From: Bdellovibrionaceae bacterium UBA3535
Lineage (GTDB): Bacteria > Bdellovibrionota > Bdellovibrionia > Bdellovibrionales > UBA840
Direction of reading: 5' to 3'
DNA length: 64,000 nucleotides
NCBI GenBank assembly: GCA_002376845.1
Contig: DFOS01000024.1
Span: forward strand, 186,001-250,000
The notes beneath the pieces were generated by a model that was given only the letters and a program-made list of their open reading frames with translations, was not told the DNA's origin and ran no database searches. The translations under genes and the position numbers were made by a program. Of the stretch, positions 51,623 to 59,710 are shown one piece after another; position 1 is the stretch's first letter, and every line of letters starts with the position of its first letter.

Positions 51623-53026
51623 ATGAGCAAAGCACAAGAGTCCTTTAGTTTGCAATTTTTAGGAGCCGCAAAAACCGTGACTGGTAGCAAGACCTTGCTG
51701 CGAGCTTTTGGCAAAAAAATCTTGGTCGATTGTGGGCTATTTCAAGGTCCAAGGGAAATCCGGCAATTAAATTGGCATAAATTCGAAGGGGCTGAACAAA
51801 TCGATGCTGTCATACTTACCCATGCCCATATTGATCACTCCGGATATTTGCCCAAGCTTTCCAAAGAGGGATTTGATGGCCCCATTTACTGTTCGAGTGC
51901 TACCTATGATTTGTGTAAAATTATGCTGCTAGATTCGGCGCACTTGCAGGAAGAGGATGCAAAGTATGCTAATAAAACCCGGCATTCCTCACACCGGCCC
52001 GCTTTGCCCCTATACGAAACAAAAGATGCTCACCGGGCATTGAACTTGTTTAAAACGATAGAGAAAAACAAGTGGCAAGAAATTTTCCCTAATATCTCCG
52101 TTCGTTTACTTAGATCTGGCCATATTCTGGGATCTACTTTTGTGCAAATCATGTTAAAAAATGCGAAGAAAAATACGATCATCACTTTTAGTGGTGATAT
52201 TGGAAATGGTCGGCAAAACGTGATTAAAGATCCGGTCTCTTTGGTAGAGACGGATTATTTAGTTATGGAGGGAACCTATGGAGATCGAAGCCAGTCAAAA
52301 GAAGACCCCAAAGAAATTTTAACGAAACTAATTCATAAGATATACAAGAATAAAGGGGTTTTAATTGTACCTGCCTTTGCTGTAGGTAGAACGCAGGAAA
52401 TATTATACCTGCTTCGCAAGCTAGAAACAGAGAAAAAAATCCCTGAAATACCTGTATACTTGGATAGTCCCATGGCCATAGAAGCTACCGAGATCTACTT
52501 ACGTCATATGGAAGATCTAAAACTAGATTTAAATGAAGATGGTTTTATGGAGCCCTTAAGTTCGCATGCATACTATCCTACTCAATATGTAGAAGAGTCT
52601 AAAAATTTATGTAAAAAAGATGGTCCCATGATTGTGATTTCCGCCTCTGGAATGTTAACTGGTGGGCGTGTGCTTCATCACTTAAAGACCAGGCTTCCGA
52701 AAGAGGAAAACATTGTCCTTTTTGTCGGTTGGCAAGCGGAGGAGACCAAGGGGCGCTTGCTGCTTCACGGTATACCCAAAATTCATATTCACCATGAAGA
52801 AATTGAAGTGAAGGCACAGATAGCATCTATTGACAGCTTGTCGGCACATGGTGATACAGAAGATATTATTCGCTGGATACAAGGTATCGAAAAAAAGCCG
52901 CGTCTAATTTTTCTCAACCACGGTGAGCAGGCGGCATTGAACACTTTGCAATATCGTTTACAAAAAGAAGTGCAAATGCAAGTGGTAGTGCCCTCCATGA
53001 ATGAAGAATTTAGAATTGAAGAATGA
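51623..53026 (+). CDS. Metallo-beta-lactamase/beta-CASP RNase-like protein
   Basis: A 467-residue enzyme of the MBL fold with beta-CASP and RMMBL regions, the CPSF-73/Ysh1-like nuclease group, likely cutting RNA. Visible motifs: ILTHAHIDHSGYLPKL (motif 2), RSGHILGSTF (motif 3), ITFSGDIGNG (motif 4), VMEGTYGDR, VPAFAVGRTQEILYLLRKL, VISASGMLTGGRVLHHL, and the RMMBL end SLSAHGDTEDIIRW. All metal ligands are present. Substrate preference is unknown. A near-palindrome precedes the start. Confidence 0.92.
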   Translation: MSKAQESFSLQFLGAAKTVTGSKTLLRAFGKKILVDCGLFQGPREIRQLNWHKFEGAEQIDAVILTHAHIDHSGYLPKLSKEGFDGPIYCSSATYDLCKIMLLDSAHLQEEDAKYANKTRHSSHRPALPLYETKDAHRALNLFKTIEKNKWQEIFPNISVRLLRSGHILGSTFVQIMLKNAKKNTIITFSGDIGNGRQNVIKDPVSLVETDYLVMEGTYGDRSQSKEDPKEILTKLIHKIYKNKGVLIVPAFAVGRTQEILYLLRKLETEKKIPEIPVYLDSPMAIEATEIYLRHMEDLKLDLNEDGFMEPLSSHAYYPTQYVEESKNLCKKDGPMIVISASGMLTGGRVLHHLKTRLPKEENIVLFVGWQAEETKGRLLLHGIPKIHIHHEEIEVKAQIASIDSLSAHGDTEDIIRWIQGIEKKPRLIFLNHGEQAALNTLQYRLQKEVQMQVVVPSMNEEFRIEE

Positions 53027-53092
53027 ATTGCTTATGCAATCTAATTTAGAGTATGATCGTGCCATCTATACGGAAAACTTAGTGAGGTGATA

Positions 53093-53401
53093 ATGTTTTT
53101 AATTACAATGATTATAAGTCAGATATTATATGCAGATAGTTTCAAATGGGATGACTCGCCAGAACAAAGAGAGGCTGAGGCCAAAAGGCAAAAGCAAGAA
53201 GAGCCAAAGCAAAAAACTAAAGCGGGTTATAAATGGAAAGAGAAAGAGGAGCCACGAACAGAGGGCAAAACGAAAGAGTATCCGCCGAAAGAATGGCAGC
53301 AAACGCATGCAGTGGATGGCAAGCTGCCGCCAGATTCCTCAAAATTTGACGAGCCATCTCTAAAGCCCATTCAGCGAAAAGATCATAAGGGACAGCAATA
53401 A
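53093..53401 (+). CDS. Short exported charged protein of unknown function
   Basis: A 102-residue protein beginning at an ATG preceded by GTGAGG. A short hydrophobic N-terminus (FLITMIISQILYADS) ends in a likely signal-peptidase site, and the remainder is very charged and proline-containing (EQREAEAKRQKQEEPKQKTK, GKTKEYPPKEWQQ). No fold or family is evident. It may be a small disordered periplasmic protein. It is 59 bases before sodC. The two-codon-longer GTG-started frame is disfavoured. Confidence 0.5.
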   Translation: MFLITMIISQILYADSFKWDDSPEQREAEAKRQKQEEPKQKTKAGYKWKEKEEPRTEGKTKEYPPKEWQQTHAVDGKLPPDSSKFDEPSLKPIQRKDHKGQQ

Positions 53402-53407
53402 GCCCTT

Positions 53408-53440
53408 GCTAGTAAATCTTGTTTTTCTTAAGATCCTAGC
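53408..53440. repeat. Imperfect inverted repeat upstream of sodC
   Basis: GCTAG and CTAGC enclose ATCTT and AAGAT, with an internal bulge and a nine-base centre (GTTTTTCTT). It lies 20 bases before the sodC ATG. It could be an operator for a metal- or redox-responsive regulator, or an RNA hairpin; neither is shown. Confidence 0.35.
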
Positions 53441-53460
53441 TACAACGAAAGGATTTATCT

Positions 53461-53997
53461 ATGAAACAGATTTTACTATACACTTCTATTCTATTTATGA
53501 GCATCTCGACGGTTGCTTGTAGTACTTGCGACAAAAATAAGGGCCCACGTGCCAAAGCGAAGCTTGAGGCAAAAAGTGGGAGCAAAGTTTCAGGAAAGGT
53601 AAAATTCAAACAAAAAGATGGCTATGTTAAGGTTTATGCCAAAGTAAAAGGTTTAAAGCCTGGAGCTAAGCATGGCTTTCATATTCATGAAAAGGGTGAT
53701 TGTTCGGCTGCCGATGGATCCTCTGCTGGCGGACACTTTATGTTAGGCAAACAAAAGCACGGTGCCCCTCATGATATGTCATCGCATGTAGGGGATATGG
53801 GAAATCTTGAGGCAAATAAAAAGGGTGAGGCCAAGTTAAAACTAAAACTCAAAAAAGCCAGCTTAGATCCCAATAATGAAGCTTATATTGTCGGTCGAGC
53901 CGTTATTGTTCATAAAGGTACAGATGATTTGAAAACGCAACCGACTGGTGCAGCAGGAGCACGTATCGCTTGTGGACTAATAAAATTAAAAGATTAA
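53461..53997 (+). CDS. sodC: Copper/zinc superoxide dismutase, lipoprotein
   Basis: SodC dismutates superoxide outside the cytoplasm. The 178-residue protein carries a lipobox (ISTVAC), then the SodC fold. Copper ligands are in HGFHIHEKGDC and the C-terminal VHKGTDD; the bridging and zinc ligands are in GGHFMLGKQKHGAPHDM and GDMGNLEA. The disulfide pair is C (GDCSAAD) with C (RIACGLI). N-terminal lipidation suggests a membrane anchor, protecting the periplasm during oxidative stress. Its stop overlaps the convergent metallophosphoesterase stop by 4 bases. Confidence 0.95.
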   Translation: MKQILLYTSILFMSISTVACSTCDKNKGPRAKAKLEAKSGSKVSGKVKFKQKDGYVKVYAKVKGLKPGAKHGFHIHEKGDCSAADGSSAGGHFMLGKQKHGAPHDMSSHVGDMGNLEANKKGEAKLKLKLKKASLDPNNEAYIVGRAVIVHKGTDDLKTQPTGAAGARIACGLIKLKD

Positions 53998-55457
53998 ATC
54001 ACTTTTAAATTCTGGTCTTTATACTCTAAAAGACTGGCGATTCGTTTTCCATCAGGACCGGGCTCTATCCAGACACAAGTTTGTTTAGATAGAGATTTGG
54101 TGCACTCTACATCTAAAAATGCGGGGGACCAAGTGCCCGAATTAAGGTGCTCTACTACACCAATAATTTCATGCCGCAGGCGATGAGTGTGTCCGTATAC
54201 AATGCGCCGTACTTTTGAAATTTGACTGGTATAATTCATAATTCTTTCACGCGGCTCTTTAAACTCACCAACCAAAGAAATGATGGAGCGAGCATAGAAA
54301 ATAAAGAAAGGCGTAAACAATAAAAGCGGAACAAACATCCAGAAAAATGAAATGTCATAAACTAGTTTTACAAAACTAAAAATTTGGAAAAGCACGAGCA
54401 AAAAAATTAAAAACAAGAAGGCTCGATCTAGCCACAGTTCTTGTGCAATCATTAGTGGGTTGGAAGTAGCGGGCTGCACAGCTAGCTCTCGCATTTCTCG
54501 AACCATTCGAGAGCTTGCATTGGAACGATAAGCAATGTCCTCAATTTTATCTTCGACTTTTAAAGGGTCTTTGTGTGAGGGATAAAAGAGATCTGCAATG
54601 GAGTGAATCAAAACGGCACTTGCACTCCACAGCCATGTAAAAACCAAAAAAGGTTGTTTGCGAGCCATATATTTGAAAAATAGACTAATATAGTCTTTGG
54701 CGGACATAATAAAATTGGTGTCTATATAAGGATTGATAAAGCCCATTCCGTTGATCATATAGCGAGTTGCAAGGTTGCCAAAAGGAATGCGCATATGTAT
54801 GCGGTTATATTTAATTAAAGTTGGATGTATGGGATTGGCGCACACACAATAGGGATCATACTGGTGCCCATGCTCAATCAAAGTGTCTTTGTTAGAAATA
54901 TAAAACCATTGGCTAAAGCGTAAATTATATTTTAATTCTTCCGGTAAGTGAAAAAAATTGCGCAGCTTTTTTTGTACTCCAGAAAAAAGCAGTTCAATGT
55001 CATGGTTGCCGGTAATAAAAATAACGCGATGGCCTTTTAATAAGAAAGAGCGAATCGCTTGGAACCATTCTGGGTGGTCATGAATGATAACTTCCATTTT
55101 AAAGATGGCCTTTTCTTCTTCTGAAAAAAGGCCTCGGCGCTTTTCTACCCAGGACACATGGTAGGTGGGCTCCTCGGGAATTTTGGTTACACTATCAAAA
55201 TCAAAGATATCGCCGTTTAAAATCAATTCGATAATGGGCTTTTCCTTGTCAGAAGATTCCAATATGCGCTTTTCCGATAAGCTTAAAAAATCAGCAAAGT
55301 CCTTATCAAAAAAGAATTCCTTGGTTTTATACTTCTTCCAAAGAGGGTTGTCGGGCTCACTATTATGTGCCTCTGTAAGATGCAAATCGGAGACAATAAT
55401 GCTATAATCGGCAGCGCTAAAATCAGGTCGTTTGTTGGTTTCCACTGTCATTTCCAT
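53994..55457 (-). CDS. Membrane-associated metallophosphoesterase
   Basis: A 487-residue calcineurin-like phosphoesterase. The five metal motifs are intact: SIIVSDLHLTEAH, LILNGDIFDFDS, FITGNHDIELLF, IEHGHQYDP, and IVYGHTHRLRHE. Inserted between are membrane segments (about 290-325 LVFTWLWSASAVLIHSIADL, and 340-395 AFLFLIFLLVLFQIFSFV with LLLFTPFFIFYARS). The fold resembles UDP-2,3-diacylglucosamine hydrolase and other phosphoesterases acting at the membrane; the substrate is not known. It is divergent from the histone gene. Confidence 0.88.
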   Translation of the reverse strand: MEMTVETNKRPDFSAADYSIIVSDLHLTEAHNSEPDNPLWKKYKTKEFFFDKDFADFLSLSEKRILESSDKEKPIIELILNGDIFDFDSVTKIPEEPTYHVSWVEKRRGLFSEEEKAIFKMEVIIHDHPEWFQAIRSFLLKGHRVIFITGNHDIELLFSGVQKKLRNFFHLPEELKYNLRFSQWFYISNKDTLIEHGHQYDPYCVCANPIHPTLIKYNRIHMRIPFGNLATRYMINGMGFINPYIDTNFIMSAKDYISLFFKYMARKQPFLVFTWLWSASAVLIHSIADLFYPSHKDPLKVEDKIEDIAYRSNASSRMVREMRELAVQPATSNPLMIAQELWLDRAFLFLIFLLVLFQIFSFVKLVYDISFFWMFVPLLLFTPFFIFYARSIISLVGEFKEPRERIMNYTSQISKVRRIVYGHTHRLRHEIIGVVEHLNSGTWSPAFLDVECTKSLSKQTCVWIEPGPDGKRIASLLEYKDQNLKVI

Positions 55458-55564
55458 ATATTAGAAGGATTTTCAGTTTTTTCCACCTTAAATGCTGGGC
55501 GTTTAAAAAGTCCAGCACCCTGCATCTTAAAATACAGAAAAAACTAAGGATATTGCGAAAGACC

Positions 55565-55594
55565 TTGATTTAAACCGCCTAGGTTCGATTTAAT
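55565..55594 (+). promoter_or_regulatory. Candidate sigma-70 promoter of the histone gene
   Basis: TTGATT (55565-55570) and TTTAAT (55589-55594, 5/6 to TATAAT) are spaced by 18 bases, with a GTG start 31 bases downstream. This is one of the best-looking promoters in the window, in keeping with an abundant chromatin protein. Confidence 0.65.
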
Positions 55595-55606
55595 GTACAG
55601 CGAACC
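55582..55606. promoter_or_regulatory. Inverted repeat over the histone-gene -10 element
   Basis: GGTTCG (55582-55587) and CGAACC (55601-55606) are perfect inverted arms separated by 13 bases that include the predicted -10 and start region. The position fits a repressor operator or an autoregulatory site. This is inference. Confidence 0.5.
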
Positions 55607-55624
55607 CAATTTATGGAGGTATTT

Positions 55625-55819
55625 GTGGCAGAGGTATTAGTAGTTACCAGCAAGATTAAAAAACATATTAAAGAAACAGGCGGATGTAACACTTCTGCAG
55701 AGACCGTAGAAGTTTTAAGTAAGGCCGTAGAAAAACTATGTCAAAAGGGTGTAGATGCTGCGAAGGCAGATGGTCGTAAGACAGTTATGGCACGCGATAT
55801 AGTGATTGATCACATTTAA
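55625..55819 (+). CDS. Bacterial histone (Bd0055-like, single histone fold)
   Basis: A 64-residue one-domain histone. The GTG start is chosen because GGAGG lies five bases before it; the ATG four codons upstream belongs to that ribosome-binding site. Residues 8-17 form helix 1, about 23-48 the long helix 2, and 56-64 helix 3. The loop carries GRKTV (50-54), like GRKTI in archaeal histones, with the R51/D58 pair (spacing seven, as in HMfB R52/D59). The protein resembles the B. bacteriovorus histone Bd0055, an abundant DNA-coating protein with an unconventional binding mode. It lies about 52 kb from dnaA, like that gene. A strong terminator follows. Confidence 0.9.
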   Translation: MAEVLVVTSKIKKHIKETGGCNTSAETVEVLSKAVEKLCQKGVDAAKADGRKTVMARDIVIDHI

Positions 55820-55844
55820 AATTTTAAAACTTTGTTAAGGTTTG

Positions 55845-55872
55845 AATGGCGCCCTTTGGCGCCATTTTTTTT
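55845..55872 (+). terminator. Rho-independent terminator after the histone gene
   Basis: AATGGCGCC-CTTT-GGCGCCATT is a perfect 9-bp stem followed by eight T. It ends the monocistronic histone unit; ligA on the other strand stops next to it. Confidence 0.92.
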
Positions 55873-57859
55873 ACATTTTTAAAAAATCCTCCCAAGATAA
55901 AATCGAAATATTTAATTCCTTTGCTTTATCTAGTTTGGACCCAGCGTTTTCACCGGCCAGCAAATAGTGTGTCTTTTTAGAAATGGAGGAGCTGACCTTT
56001 CCACCTCGAGATTCAATTTGCTTTTTTATTTTGCCGCGCTCTTCCGGCAGCGTACCCGTGATAACAAACGTTTTTCCAGCTAGCTCGCTACTTGCTATTT
56101 CGGGTTTTTTAATTTCAATACCTACTCGTAATAATTCCTCAATTTCTTGTCGAAAATTTTTAGAAGATATGGTTTGTAAAATGGAGCGAACTAACTTTGG
56201 ACCTATATCTTCTACCTCAAGCAAATCTTCTTCGGAAGCACCTAGAAACATTTCTAGGCTTTGAAATTTTTGCGCTAAATTTTTTGCGGTCTGCTCACCC
56301 ACAAAACGAATACCTAGTGCAAAAATAAAATTTGCCAAGTCGACATTCTTTGATTGTTGAATGCTGTCCAGTAAATTCTGAGCAGACTTTTCTCCCATTC
56401 TTTCTAATGCCAATAGGTCTGACTTTTTAATTTTGTAAATATCAGAAAAGGTATGTACCAAATCCTTATCTACAAAGGTGTCGATCCATTTGTCTCCCAG
56501 CTTGTCGATGTTCATAGCCCGTCTAGAGGCAAAGTGTTTTAAGCCCTCCTTGATTCGCGCCTCACAAAGTGGATTCGGGCAACGAGATTTCACCTCTTCT
56601 TCTTCCTTGATGGTTTCCGTTTGGCATATAGGGCATTGCTTGGGGATTTGAAAGGCCTCGGTCTTTTTAGGGCGCTTTTTTATCAGCACCTCTACAACTT
56701 CGGGGATCACATCACCAGCGCGGTGAACCACTACGCGATCTCCGATTCTTATGTCCTTGCGATCAATCTCATCTTGATTGTGTAAAGTGGCGTGGGTTAC
56801 CGTGACGCCTCCGACATCGACAGGCTCCATTACGGCAACAGGTGTGAGGGCACCAGTGCGGCCAACTTGTACCACAATGTCCTGGATGGTGGTTTCCGAG
56901 CGCTCCGGGGTAAATTTAACGGCCGTGGCCCAGCGGGGATTCCTCGCCACAAAGCCAAGCTCATTTTGTAAATCTATGGAATTTACCTTTACGACAATAC
57001 CATCTATATCAAATTGTAGATCATGGCGAATGGACTCAATCCACTTATAGTACTCCTCAACTTTAGCAGGTCCCTTACAAATTTGATTATATTTATTGGC
57101 AATTTCTGGGATTTGAAGTTTACGAAAGAGTTCATACAATTCTGAGTGCTGCTGAATCGATATGTTTTCACTTAAACCAACGCCGTAAGCATAAAAGATT
57201 AAGTTTCGGCGTGCGGTAATGCTGGGATCTAGCTGCCGTATGCTACCTGCGGCGGCGTTTCTGGGGTTGGCAAATTCATTTAGCCCCTTCTCGGACTGCC
57301 ATTCATTGAGCGCTAGAAAGTCTTGCTTGCGCATGACAATCTCTCCTCGAACTTCTAGCAAGGGTATATTCTCTTTTAGTCGTAGCGGGATGGCTTTTAT
57401 GGTTTTTACATTTTGCGTAACATCTTCACCAGTTATACCGTCACCTCGGGTAATCGCGGCAACCAATTGTGAATCTTCGTAAACCAGTTCAATCGCCAGG
57501 CCATCTAGTTTTAGTTCGCAATAATATTCAATTTCCTCATCTGTAGCGAGAAACTTTTTAACGCGCTCATCAAAGGTGTAAATATCTTCGGTATCAAAAG
57601 AATTTTGTAGGGAGAGCATCGCAATACGATGCTCCTTTTTATGAAATTTATCAGCGGGCTTGCCGGAGACTCTCTGTGTGGGGGAGTCGGGCGTGACCAG
57701 ATCAGGGTGCTTCGCTTCCAATTCCTCCAACTCCTTATAGAGTTGGTCGTATTCATAGTCGCTAATCGTTGGCCGGTCCTCAACGTAGTAGGCATAATCG
57801 TGTTTATGGATCTGCTCCCTTAGACTATGAATTTTTTTCTCTACACTTCCCTTTGGCAT
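55871..57859 (-). CDS. ligA: NAD-dependent DNA ligase LigA
   Basis: LigA seals nicks in replication and repair using NAD+. The 662 residues include the Ia domain (about 1-70), the adenylation domain with the AMP-lysine in CELKLDGLAIELVYED (about 115), the OB fold (VGRTGALTPVAVMEPV), the zinc finger (CPICQTE and CPNPLC), the helix-hairpin-helix domain, and a C-terminal BRCT (about 583-660, GKTFVITGTLPEERGKIKK). All parts look complete. It stops against the histone terminator and diverges from gatC. Confidence 0.97.
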   Translation of the reverse strand: MPKGSVEKKIHSLREQIHKHDYAYYVEDRPTISDYEYDQLYKELEELEAKHPDLVTPDSPTQRVSGKPADKFHKKEHRIAMLSLQNSFDTEDIYTFDERVKKFLATDEEIEYYCELKLDGLAIELVYEDSQLVAAITRGDGITGEDVTQNVKTIKAIPLRLKENIPLLEVRGEIVMRKQDFLALNEWQSEKGLNEFANPRNAAAGSIRQLDPSITARRNLIFYAYGVGLSENISIQQHSELYELFRKLQIPEIANKYNQICKGPAKVEEYYKWIESIRHDLQFDIDGIVVKVNSIDLQNELGFVARNPRWATAVKFTPERSETTIQDIVVQVGRTGALTPVAVMEPVDVGGVTVTHATLHNQDEIDRKDIRIGDRVVVHRAGDVIPEVVEVLIKKRPKKTEAFQIPKQCPICQTETIKEEEEVKSRCPNPLCEARIKEGLKHFASRRAMNIDKLGDKWIDTFVDKDLVHTFSDIYKIKKSDLLALERMGEKSAQNLLDSIQQSKNVDLANFIFALGIRFVGEQTAKNLAQKFQSLEMFLGASEEDLLEVEDIGPKLVRSILQTISSKNFRQEIEELLRVGIEIKKPEIASSELAGKTFVITGTLPEERGKIKKQIESRGGKVSSSISKKTHYLLAGENAGSKLDKAKELNISILSWEDFLKM

Positions 57860-57972
57860 AAAATCAAGATAGTGAAATCTAAGCTAAGGGTCATTCAGCA
57901 ACGCAATGCAAATGCTGATTGAACCTTCTTTCTAGCTGGTCTAAATTCACAGCGCCCACCAAAGGAGAAATT

Positions 57973-58257
57973 GTGATCGATAAGGATAAGGTTTTACATA
58001 TAGCCAAACTGGCTAGGCTGCATCTTAATGAGCAAGAGGCCAGCCAGTATGCGAAGCAATTATCGGATGTTCTAGGTTATATTGATAAATTGAATCAGGC
58101 GGACACACAAGGGGTTGAGCCTATGGTGACAGCCAGCCCGATTGAGACTGTTTATCGTGCAGACGAACCAAAGATGGACTTAGGCGTGGAGGAAAAAATT
58201 AAAAATGCGCCAGAAACATCTGGCCACTTAATTAAAGTACCACCGGTGGTGAGCTAA
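57973..58257 (+). CDS. gatC: Asp/Glu-tRNA amidotransferase subunit C
   Basis: GatC is the small stabilising subunit of the GatCAB amidotransferase, which converts Asp-tRNA(Asn) or Glu-tRNA(Gln) to the amide form. The GTG start follows AAAGGAG, giving 94 residues; a longer frame reaching back 18 codons is disfavoured. VLHIAKLARLHLNEQEASQY and VLGYIDKLNQADTQGVEPM match the family. Next come gatA (1-base gap) and gatB (overlapping), so the complex comes from one operon. Its presence suggests that direct GlnRS or AsnRS may be missing. Confidence 0.92.
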   Translation: MIDKDKVLHIAKLARLHLNEQEASQYAKQLSDVLGYIDKLNQADTQGVEPMVTASPIETVYRADEPKMDLGVEEKIKNAPETSGHLIKVPPVVS

Positions 58258-58258
58258 A

Positions 58259-59710
58259 ATGAACTTAGAAACAGCAAAAATTAGTGAAATTGTAAATTCC
58301 GTTCAGTCCAACAAAATATCTGCCGCTGAGGTCATGCAGTTTTTTTTGCAGCGCGCGCGTCAGTGGCAGGATAAGACCAACGCCATTATAACCTTTAATC
58401 CAGAAGCAGAGGCGCAGGCAGCAAAATTGGATGCGGCCATTGCAAAGGGAGAGCAAGTTGGGCCCTTAGCAGGAATTCCCGTAGTGGTGAAGGACCTGCT
58501 CTGCACGAAAAATTTAAAAACCACGGCAGGCTCGAAAATTTTGGATAATTTCGTGCCCCCTTATTCATCTACAGTTGTGGAGCGTTTAGAAAATGCAGGA
58601 GCCATAGTATTAGGAAAAGCAAATTTGGATGAATTTGCTATGGGATCTAGTAACGAAACTTCTTATTACGGAAATGTGAAAAATCCTTGGTCCTTGGAGC
58701 ATGTTCCGGGAGGCTCTAGTGGGGGCTCAGCCGCTGCTGCTGCCGCTAGAATGGCTCCACTTGCTATTGGTACCGACACAGGTGGCTCAATTCGCCAACC
58801 TGCTAGCTTTTGCAATGTTGTGGGTTTAAAGCCAACTTATGGTAGGGTAAGCCGCTACGGCATTGTTGCCTATGCATCTAGTTTGGATCAAGCCGGACCG
58901 ATGGCCAACTATATTGAGGATGTCGCCTTGGCTCTTGAGGTGATAGGCGGAAAAGACCCCCGAGACATGACCAGTGCAAATCAGGCCGTGCCGCAGTTTT
59001 CAAATATACAAAAGGAAGTTAAGGGCTTAAAAATTGGTTTGCCGAAAGAATATTTTGGTGAGGCACTTTCAAGTGAGGTTCGCAGTATTTGTGAAGAGAG
59101 CATTGCAAAGTTAAAAAGTGCTGGGGCTGAGTTTGTGGATGTTGAAATCCCGCATTTGGACTATACAATTGCAACCTATTATATAATTGCCACATCGGAG
59201 GCCTCGTCCAATCTTGCTCGCTATGATGGAGTTCGTTATGGACACCGAAGTGAAGATGCCAAAACCTTAGAAGACTTATATTGTAACACTAGGGCCGAAG
59301 GTTTTGGAGAAGAGGTGAAGCGCAGAATTATGCTAGGAACCTATTCCCTGTCGAGCGGTTATTATGATGCCTATTATTTGAAGGCCTGTAAGGTTCGCCG
59401 CCTCTTGCAGAATGATTTTCTCAAAGCCTTTGAAAAAGTAGATCTACTTTTAAGCCCGGTCACAACAAGTGCAGCCTTTAAGGTTGGCGAAAGGATCTCT
59501 GATCCACTAGAAATGTATTTAAACGACATTTATACCACATCTACGAATTTGGCTGGTTTGCCCGGCATGAGTGTCCCTGCCGGCTTTAGTTCTGCAGGCC
59601 TACCCATTGGTGTGCAGTTGACGGCTCCACATTTTGCAGAGGATAGACTTTTTCAAGTTGGTAAGGTCATTCAAGATATGCAAAACGTAGCAGACAGGAG
59701 GCCGCAATGA
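58259..59710 (+). CDS. gatA: Asp/Glu-tRNA amidotransferase subunit A
   Basis: GatA is the amidase that releases ammonia from glutamine. The 483-residue protein has the Ser-cisSer-Lys triad: Lys in VVVKDLLCT, Ser in GGSSGGSAAAAAARM and GTDTGGSIRQPAS. ANLDEFAMGSSNETSYYG, VGLKPTYGRVSRYG and LLSPVTTSAAF are further family blocks. It is joined to gatC by one base and to gatB by a 4-base overlap (ATGA). Confidence 0.97.
   Translation: MNLETAKISEIVNSVQSNKISAAEVMQFFLQRARQWQDKTNAIITFNPEAEAQAAKLDAAIAKGEQVGPLAGIPVVVKDLLCTKNLKTTAGSKILDNFVPPYSSTVVERLENAGAIVLGKANLDEFAMGSSNETSYYGNVKNPWSLEHVPGGSSGGSAAAAAARMAPLAIGTDTGGSIRQPASFCNVVGLKPTYGRVSRYGIVAYASSLDQAGPMANYIEDVALALEVIGGKDPRDMTSANQAVPQFSNIQKEVKGLKIGLPKEYFGEALSSEVRSICEESIAKLKSAGAEFVDVEIPHLDYTIATYYIIATSEASSNLARYDGVRYGHRSEDAKTLEDLYCNTRAEGFGEEVKRRIMLGTYSLSSGYYDAYYLKACKVRRLLQNDFLKAFEKVDLLLSPVTTSAAFKVGERISDPLEMYLNDIYTTSTNLAGLPGMSVPAGFSSAGLPIGVQLTAPHFAEDRLFQVGKVIQDMQNVADRRPQ

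Noticed and set aside
55613..55624. ATG four codons upstream of the histone start
   Set aside because: This ATG is part of ATGGAGG, the ribosome-binding site for the GTG at 55625.
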